The position numbers and the translations under genes are program-made. The notes below the pieces were generated by a model. The model had not been told where the DNA came from. It saw only the letters and a list, made by a program, of their open reading frames with translations, and did no database searches. Below are positions 59,324-64,000 of a DNA stretch of 64,000 nt, one piece after another (the stretch's first letter is position 1; every line of letters starts with the position of its first letter). This DNA comes from an uncultured Flavobacteriaceae bacterium (lineage in GTDB: Bacteria; Bacteroidota; Bacteroidia; Flavobacteriales; Flavobacteriaceae). The DNA lies in the NCBI GenBank assembly GCA_947493535.1, contig CANLRK010000002.1, forward strand, positions 310,001 through 374,000, in the 5' to 3' direction.

Positions 59324-60880
59324 TTGAGTATTAAAACTCTATTTTTTGCTCTATTTTACGCTTTTTCAATAACTATTATTTGTGCACAAACACAACTACT
59401 TTTTTCTGAAGAAGAAAAAAAATGGATTGAGGAACATCCTATTGTTCATTTTGGCTACGAACCTAATTGGCCTCCTTATGAAGTTTATGAAAATGAAGAA
59501 TATTCAGGTATAGTAGGTGATTATGTAAAACTTATTGAGAAAAATACTGGTATTGATATGAGACCAATACCTGGTATTACTTGGGAAGAGTCAATTTCAA
59601 AATTACAATCAAAAGAGATTAATGTAGTTCCAATAGCCGGTATTACAGAGGTAAGAAAAAAGTTTTTAAGTTTTACCAAACCCTATATCTCTGACCCTTT
59701 AGTAATTGTAACCAGAAAAGATTATCAGTTTGTAAGTGATTTAACTTTTTTGGAAGGGAAAAAAGTATGTTTACCTAAAGGTTACTACACAGTTGATATG
59801 ATTAAGAATGACTTTCCTAAACTTAATGTCATTACTGCCACTTCTATAAAACAATGCTTGCTAAATGTGAGTACGTCAAAAGCTGATGCTTTTGTTGGTA
59901 GCTTAAGTGTAATAGATTATCATATAAATGCATATGGTTTTACAAATTTAAAAATAGCTTCTCCTACTCAATATGGATATACTCAAATGGGGTTTGCGGT
60001 AACAAAAGATTGGGAAGTTTTTAGAGATATTGTGCAAAAAATTTTCGATAACTTGAGTAAAGAAGAGCATAATGCAATTAAAAACAAATGGATTTCTGTA
60101 AATTATGATCATTGGGTTAACAAAAGAAAAGTTGTAAAATATGTAATGTACATTGTACTGTTTTTTATAGTGTTGTTATTACTGTTTTATCTTTGGAATA
60201 AGGCGCTTAAAAATGAAATTAATACCAGAAAACAAGCGCAGTTAGAACTAAGGAAGTCGTTAGAATTAATACAACAGAAGAATGAAGAGAAAGAAGTGTT
60301 GTTAAAAGAAATACATCATAGGGTAAAAAACAACTTACAAATTGTGTATAGCTTATTAAATATGCAATCAAGAGAAGTGGCTAATGAAAACACTTTAATG
60401 ATTCTTTCTGAAGGGAAAACACGTATAAAAGCTATGGCATTAGTGCATCAAGCATTATATCAGTCAAATAATCTATCAAAAGTACAAATGGATAGCTATA
60501 TAGAATCTTTAAAAAATAATATAGAAGGAATAAACCAAAGTATAGATAAGCATATAGAGATCAAAATATCAGCAAATAATATAGCGCTAGAATTAGATAA
60601 AGTAATACCTTTAGGTTTAATTTTAAATGAGTTGTTAACCAACTCTTTTAAGCATGCTTTTGAGGGTAGAGATTCGGGGGTAATAATTATAACTTTGTTA
60701 GAAAAAGATAATGGCTATTATTTTGAGTATAAGGATAATGGGGTTGGGATTAAAAACACTAATTTTTCGGTTCATAAAACTTTAGGAATGCGTTTAATAT
60801 CTCGTTTAACAAATCAATTAAAATCTGAGGCAATAATTAAAAATGACAACGGGACAGTGCTTAGCTTTTCATTTAATTAA
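59324..60880 (+). CDS. Sensor histidine kinase with periplasmic solute-binding domain (copy 1)
   Basis: This 518-residue kinase has a signal segment (to 21, ending CAQ). A type 3 solute-binding sensor domain (about 28-262) has FGYEPNWPPYEVY and SKADAFVGSL. A membrane helix (about 270-290), a short coiled coil, HisKA_2 (EIHHRVKNNLQIVYSLLNMQS with His331/332) and a HATPase domain with NELLTNSFKHAF and KDNGVGI follow. It should sense an amino acid-like ligand. The only usable start is a TTG at 59324; the ATG just before runs into a stop. Copy 2 follows in three bases. Confidence 0.9.
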   Translation: MSIKTLFFALFYAFSITIICAQTQLLFSEEEKKWIEEHPIVHFGYEPNWPPYEVYENEEYSGIVGDYVKLIEKNTGIDMRPIPGITWEESISKLQSKEINVVPIAGITEVRKKFLSFTKPYISDPLVIVTRKDYQFVSDLTFLEGKKVCLPKGYYTVDMIKNDFPKLNVITATSIKQCLLNVSTSKADAFVGSLSVIDYHINAYGFTNLKIASPTQYGYTQMGFAVTKDWEVFRDIVQKIFDNLSKEEHNAIKNKWISVNYDHWVNKRKVVKYVMYIVLFFIVLLLLFYLWNKALKNEINTRKQAQLELRKSLELIQQKNEEKEVLLKEIHHRVKNNLQIVYSLLNMQSREVANENTLMILSEGKTRIKAMALVHQALYQSNNLSKVQMDSYIESLKNNIEGINQSIDKHIEIKISANNIALELDKVIPLGLILNELLTNSFKHAFEGRDSGVIIITLLEKDNGYYFEYKDNGVGIKNTNFSVHKTLGMRLISRLTNQLKSEAIIKNDNGTVLSFSFN

Positions 60881-60883
60881 GTA

Positions 60884-62470
60884 ATGATTTTTAGACAAAA
60901 AATATATTTTTTTATTTCAAAGTGTTTGAGGTTGTTTATACTATCAATAGTTTTATTTGCCTACAATATTCAAGCACAAAATAAAATTGTTTTTACTGAA
61001 GCTGAAATTAAATGGTTAGAAGAACATCCTACTATTTTTTTCGGATATGATCCTAATTGGCCACCTTTTGAAATATATAATAACGATACTTATTCAGGTA
61101 TAATTGCTGAATATGTAAAAGTTATAGAAAGAGAGACAGGTGTAATTATGAAACCTATTCCTTTAGAATCCTACCATGAAGCTGTAACAAAACTAAAACA
61201 AGGGGAAATAAATGTTATTCCTGAAATTGGAAAAAACAAAGAAAGAGAACAATATTTAAAATTTACTGAACCCTACTTAAGAGATCCTCAGGTAATTGTA
61301 ACAAGATATGATTTCGGTTTTATTTCAGGTCTTTCAGATTTGACTGGGAAAACTGTATCACAGCCTTTGGGCTTTTCCAGAATTAAACGATTGCAGGAAA
61401 TTAATCCCAAAATTAAAATAATTACTTCTAAAGACGTTAAAGAATCTTTATACAATGTAAGTATTGGAAAAGCAGATGCTTACGTAGGAAGTTTAAGTGT
61501 TGTTTCGTACTATATCAATAACTCTGGATATGTAAATTTAAAAATAGCAAGTTCATCAGAACTAAACGATATAAAATTTAGGCTTGCTGTTACTAATGAT
61601 TGGGTACTCTTTAGAGATATTTCTCAAAAAGTATTTTCAAGTATAACTAAGCAAGAACACAATGAAATTAGAAATAAATGGGTAAAAATACGTTATGATC
61701 ATGGTATTGATAAAAGAGATGTGTTAAAGTATATTTTATATGGTGTTATACTTATAATGATAATTATTATGTCTTTTTTATATTGGAATAAAAAGTTAAG
61801 TGTTGAAATTAAAGAAAGGAAACAAATAGAAAAAGAGTTGAGAAAAACCTTAAAAATAATTAACGAAAATAGTATTGAAAAAGACGTGTTATTAAAAGAA
61901 GTTCATCATAGAGTTAAAAATAATTTGCAGATGATATATAGTTTATTTAATATGCAGTCTAAAGAGGTCAAAAATGAGTATGCACAAGAGGTGTTATTTA
62001 AAGGAAAGGCAAGAATAAAGACAATTTCTTTAGTACATCAGTTATTATATCAATCAGATAATTTTAGTAAAATAAATATATATGATTATTTTGATACATT
62101 GAAAAAGAATGTGTTAACCATTTGTAATGATGATAAAAAACAAATTTTAATAGAACTTAATGTACAAAATGTTCAATTAAAAATAGAACAAGCCATACCT
62201 TTAGGTTTAATTTTAAATGAATTACTAACCAACTCTTTTAAGCATGCATTTACAGATAAAGATGCAGGAGTAATACTTATTACTTTACAAGAAAAAAATA
62301 ATGGTTTTTACTTTGAGTATAAAGATAATGGAGTTGGTATGCAAAACACTAATTTTTCAGATCATAAAACCTTAGGAATGCGTTTAATATCTCGTTTGAC
62401 AAATCAATTAAACTCTGAGCCTATTTTGAAAAATGAAAATGGCATTATGTTTTGTTTTAATTTTAAATAA
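60884..62470 (+). CDS. Sensor histidine kinase with periplasmic solute-binding domain (copy 2)
   Basis: This 528-residue paralogue of the preceding kinase has the same order: signal segment to 32, solute-binding domain (about 38-272, FGYDPNWPPFEIY), helix (about 281-300), HisKA_2 (EVHHRVKNNLQMIYSLFNMQS, His341/342) and HATPase (NELLTNSFKHAFTDKDAGV). The catalytic half is nearly the same as in copy 1, while the sensor half is about half identical by eye. Different ligands feeding a shared output is the likely reading. It has no receiver domain; the LytTR regulator lies 161 bases downstream. Confidence 0.9.
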   Translation: MIFRQKIYFFISKCLRLFILSIVLFAYNIQAQNKIVFTEAEIKWLEEHPTIFFGYDPNWPPFEIYNNDTYSGIIAEYVKVIERETGVIMKPIPLESYHEAVTKLKQGEINVIPEIGKNKEREQYLKFTEPYLRDPQVIVTRYDFGFISGLSDLTGKTVSQPLGFSRIKRLQEINPKIKIITSKDVKESLYNVSIGKADAYVGSLSVVSYYINNSGYVNLKIASSSELNDIKFRLAVTNDWVLFRDISQKVFSSITKQEHNEIRNKWVKIRYDHGIDKRDVLKYILYGVILIMIIIMSFLYWNKKLSVEIKERKQIEKELRKTLKIINENSIEKDVLLKEVHHRVKNNLQMIYSLFNMQSKEVKNEYAQEVLFKGKARIKTISLVHQLLYQSDNFSKINIYDYFDTLKKNVLTICNDDKKQILIELNVQNVQLKIEQAIPLGLILNELLTNSFKHAFTDKDAGVILITLQEKNNGFYFEYKDNGVGMQNTNFSDHKTLGMRLISRLTNQLNSEPILKNENGIMFCFNFK

Positions 62471-62510
62471 AATAGTTTTTTATTACATAAAGGTTAACAA
62501 GTAAAACATG

Positions 62511-62563
62511 ATTTGCAACTAAAAAAAAGTGTTTTACAACAGTTTTAACTTATTTTACAACAG
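62511..62563 (+). promoter_or_regulatory. Direct repeats at 21-bp spacing before the LytTR regulator gene
   Basis: TTTTACAACAG occurs at 62532-62542 and again, base for base, at 62553-62563, a 21-base period. A third, weaker copy (62511-62521, 7 of 11 bases) keeps the same phase, and an AAC at 62496-62498 continues it. LytTR proteins bind direct repeats at about two helical turns on one DNA face. This places a probable autoregulatory site 70-120 bases upstream of the regulator start. Confidence 0.65.
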
Positions 62564-62631
62564 AAAAATAAAATTTAATTGTATATTTAATTTTCATAGA
62601 GTAAATAATATTTAATAGTTTTTATAGAGTA

Positions 62632-63357
62632 ATGGAAAAATCCATAAGCATACTAATTGTAGAAGATAATGTCCTTATAGCTGATGATATGCAAATGATA
62701 TTAGAGGATATGGGGTATAGTGTTGTAGCAAATGTAACTTCATATGAAAAAGCAATTGAAGTACTCAAAAATGAATCGGTAGATTTAGCATTATTAGATA
62801 TTCAACTTGCTACAGAGAAAACAGGGATAGATATAGGTAAGCATATTAGAGAAAATTATGACATACCGTTTGTGTTTATTACCTCAAATTCTGATAAGGA
62901 AACAATTAATCAAGCCAAAGAGGTTAAACCTAATGGGTATTTAGTGAAGCCTTTTGAAGAAAAAGACTTGTACACAACTATAGAGATTACAATGTCTAAT
63001 TTTGAAGAATCTTCTAATGATGATGAAAATCAAAATAAATCAATTATAAAAAACTCTATTTTTGTAAAGGATAGCCATTTGTATAGAAAGATTGTTTTTA
63101 AAGATATTTTATATGTGAAGTCTGATAATGTATATATTGAAATATATACAACAGGGAAAACTTATGTAATACGTTCTACGCTAAAAGACTTTCTTAAAAA
63201 GTTACCTAAAAAGTATTTTATGCGTACAAGTAAATCATATATTATAAATGTTAAGCATGTTCAAGCAATGAACTCTAGAGATGTAATAATTGATGATAAA
63301 ATGATTCCGGTATCAAAAGAATATAAACCTATTATTCAAGAAATGTTAAATATTTAG
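62632..63357 (+). CDS. LytTR family response regulator
   Basis: This 241-residue regulator has an N-terminal receiver domain (about 5-120) with phosphoacceptor Asp56 in ALLDIQLA and acidic pair Glu11-Asp12. The conserved Thr lies in VFITSNSD, and Lys in GYLVKPFEEKDL. A C-terminal LytTR DNA-binding domain (about 145-241) has LYVKSDNVYIEIYTTG and the basic RTSKSYIINVKHV. It is the likely partner of the two kinases upstream. Direct repeats at 62511-62563 suggest it controls its own gene. It ends at a bidirectional terminator. Confidence 0.94.
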   Translation: MEKSISILIVEDNVLIADDMQMILEDMGYSVVANVTSYEKAIEVLKNESVDLALLDIQLATEKTGIDIGKHIRENYDIPFVFITSNSDKETINQAKEVKPNGYLVKPFEEKDLYTTIEITMSNFEESSNDDENQNKSIIKNSIFVKDSHLYRKIVFKDILYVKSDNVYIEIYTTGKTYVIRSTLKDFLKKLPKKYFMRTSKSYIINVKHVQAMNSRDVIIDDKMIPVSKEYKPIIQEMLNI

Positions 63358-63361
63358 AAAT

Positions 63362-63391
63362 AAAAAAGCCACTCATTTGAGTGGCTTTTTT
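63362..63391. terminator. Bidirectional terminator between the LytTR gene and transketolase
   Basis: A 14-base stem (63362-63375 with 63378-63391) has a GCCACTCA core and A/T flanks. It serves genes ending at 63357 and 63420. Confidence 0.9.
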
Positions 63392-63419
63392 TATTATAAT
63401 CTTAAATAAAAAATAATTA

Positions 63420-64000
63420 CTATTTACGAGCAATTACTTTTTCTGCTGCTGTAATTATAGCAGTATCATCTAAACCATATTTTTTCATTAGTTGATCTGG
63501 AGTACCAGATTCACCAAAAGTATCGTTTGTTGCAACAAACTCTTGTGGAGTAGGAGTGTTTTGAGCTAAAACTCTAGCAACACTTTCACCTAAACCACCT
63601 AAGTAATTGTGCTCTTCTGCGGTAACAACACACTTTGTTTTAGCTACTGAATTTAAAATAGCTTCTTTATCTAATGGTTTAATAGTGTGGATGTTAATTA
63701 CTTCGGCAGAAATACCTTTAGCTTCTAATGCTTCTGCAGCTTTTAAAGCTTCCCATACCAAGTGTCCAGTGGCTATAATGGTAACATCATTTCCTTCAGT
63801 TAACTGAATCGCTTTTCCTATTTCAAATTTTTGATTTTCAGGAGTGAAATTAGCTACTTTTGGACGTCCAAAACGTAAATAAACAGGGCCTTTATAGTCA
63901 GCAATAGCAATAGTTGCTGCTTTGGTTTGGTTATAATCACAAGGATTAATTACCACCATACCTGGTAACATTTTCATTAAACCAATATCTTCTAAAATTT
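63420..64000 (-). CDS. Transketolase C-terminal subunit, cut by window edge
   Basis: The frame is open to the right edge (first visible residues ILEDIGLMKMLPGMVVINPC), so this is partial; an internal ATG at 63977 is not the start. It shows the pyrimidine-binding and C-terminal regions of split transketolase: DYNQTKAATIAI, YLRFGRPKVANF, VTIIATGHLVWEALKAAEAL, INIHTIKPLDKEAI and VTAEEHNYLGGLGESVA. The thiamine-binding N-terminal half would be a separate gene, outside the window. It interconverts sugar phosphates in the pentose phosphate pathway. Confidence 0.93.
   Translation of the reverse strand, partial: ILEDIGLMKMLPGMVVINPCDYNQTKAATIAIADYKGPVYLRFGRPKVANFTPENQKFEIGKAIQLTEGNDVTIIATGHLVWEALKAAEALEAKGISAEVINIHTIKPLDKEAILNSVAKTKCVVTAEEHNYLGGLGESVARVLAQNTPTPQEFVATNDTFGESGTPDQLMKKYGLDDTAIITAAEKVIARK

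Overview
The window is about 64 kb of chromosome from a member of the Bacteroidota, most likely a marine-type Flavobacteriaceae. The DNA is visibly AT-rich. Promoters are of the Bacteroidetes type, with a -7 element TAnnTTTG and a -33 TTG or TTTG. One exported protein ends in a type IX secretion sorting domain. Several flavobacterial gene neighbourhoods are present: DUF6913-dapA, bamD-rpoZ-coaBC-DUF4835-recN, and tpx-dgkA-ftsK-lolA-lptF-ribB. There are 66 protein-coding genes, two of them cut by the window edges. I see no rRNA, tRNA, insertion sequence, prophage or CRISPR array. No gene-free stretch exceeds 300 bases; the longest is 57208-57506.

Left part (1-20.9 kb): a truncated exported protein and a DUF1573 protein come first. 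A 5'-nucleotidase encoded as two separate polypeptides is followed by a Bax-inhibitor-type membrane protein. Next are lysine and cell-wall precursor synthesis (dapA), a Kir-type potassium channel, and the housekeeping run bamD to recN. Then come small conserved or unknown genes, a lipid-anchored TlpA-like thiol protein, an isolated histidine ammonia-lyase, acylphosphatase, thioesterase, nitroreductase and an exported thioredoxin. The part ends with three tandem exported paralogues of unknown function.

Middle part (20.9-49 kb): a minus-strand run covers riboflavin synthesis, lipopolysaccharide and lipoprotein transport, chromosome partition and peroxide defence (ribB, lptF-like, lolA, ftsK, dgkA, tpx), followed by a peroxiredoxin and NhaC. 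A compact plus-strand cassette follows: thioredoxin, ApbE flavin transferase, DUF4266 lipoprotein and DUF3570 barrel. Then come recG, an M1 aminopeptidase, a patatin, a glutamate-synthase-like FMN protein, a PcrA/UvrD helicase, a glycosyltransferase, a Sua5-type enzyme, pepT, tesB, pyrD and HMG-CoA lyase.

Right part (49-64 kb): an outer-membrane porin precedes a tight operon of an exported FMN-binding protein, a four-helix membrane protein, FeoA, FeoB and a tiny Cys-tailed membrane protein. This reads as an envelope ferric-reduction and ferrous-uptake system. The FMN-binding protein carries the attachment motif used by ApbE, so the ApbE some 20 kb away may modify it. Envelope and secreted proteins follow, then menB and menA for menaquinone. 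Two tandem sensor kinases with periplasmic solute-binding domains and a LytTR response regulator come next. The regulator gene is preceded by direct repeats at exact 21-bp spacing, which look like its own binding site. The window ends inside a transketolase C-terminal subunit.

The least-explained loci are the FMN-binding/Feo operon, the ApbE/DUF4266/DUF3570 cassette, the duplicated sensor kinases with their repeat-bearing regulator promoter, and the three exported paralogues.
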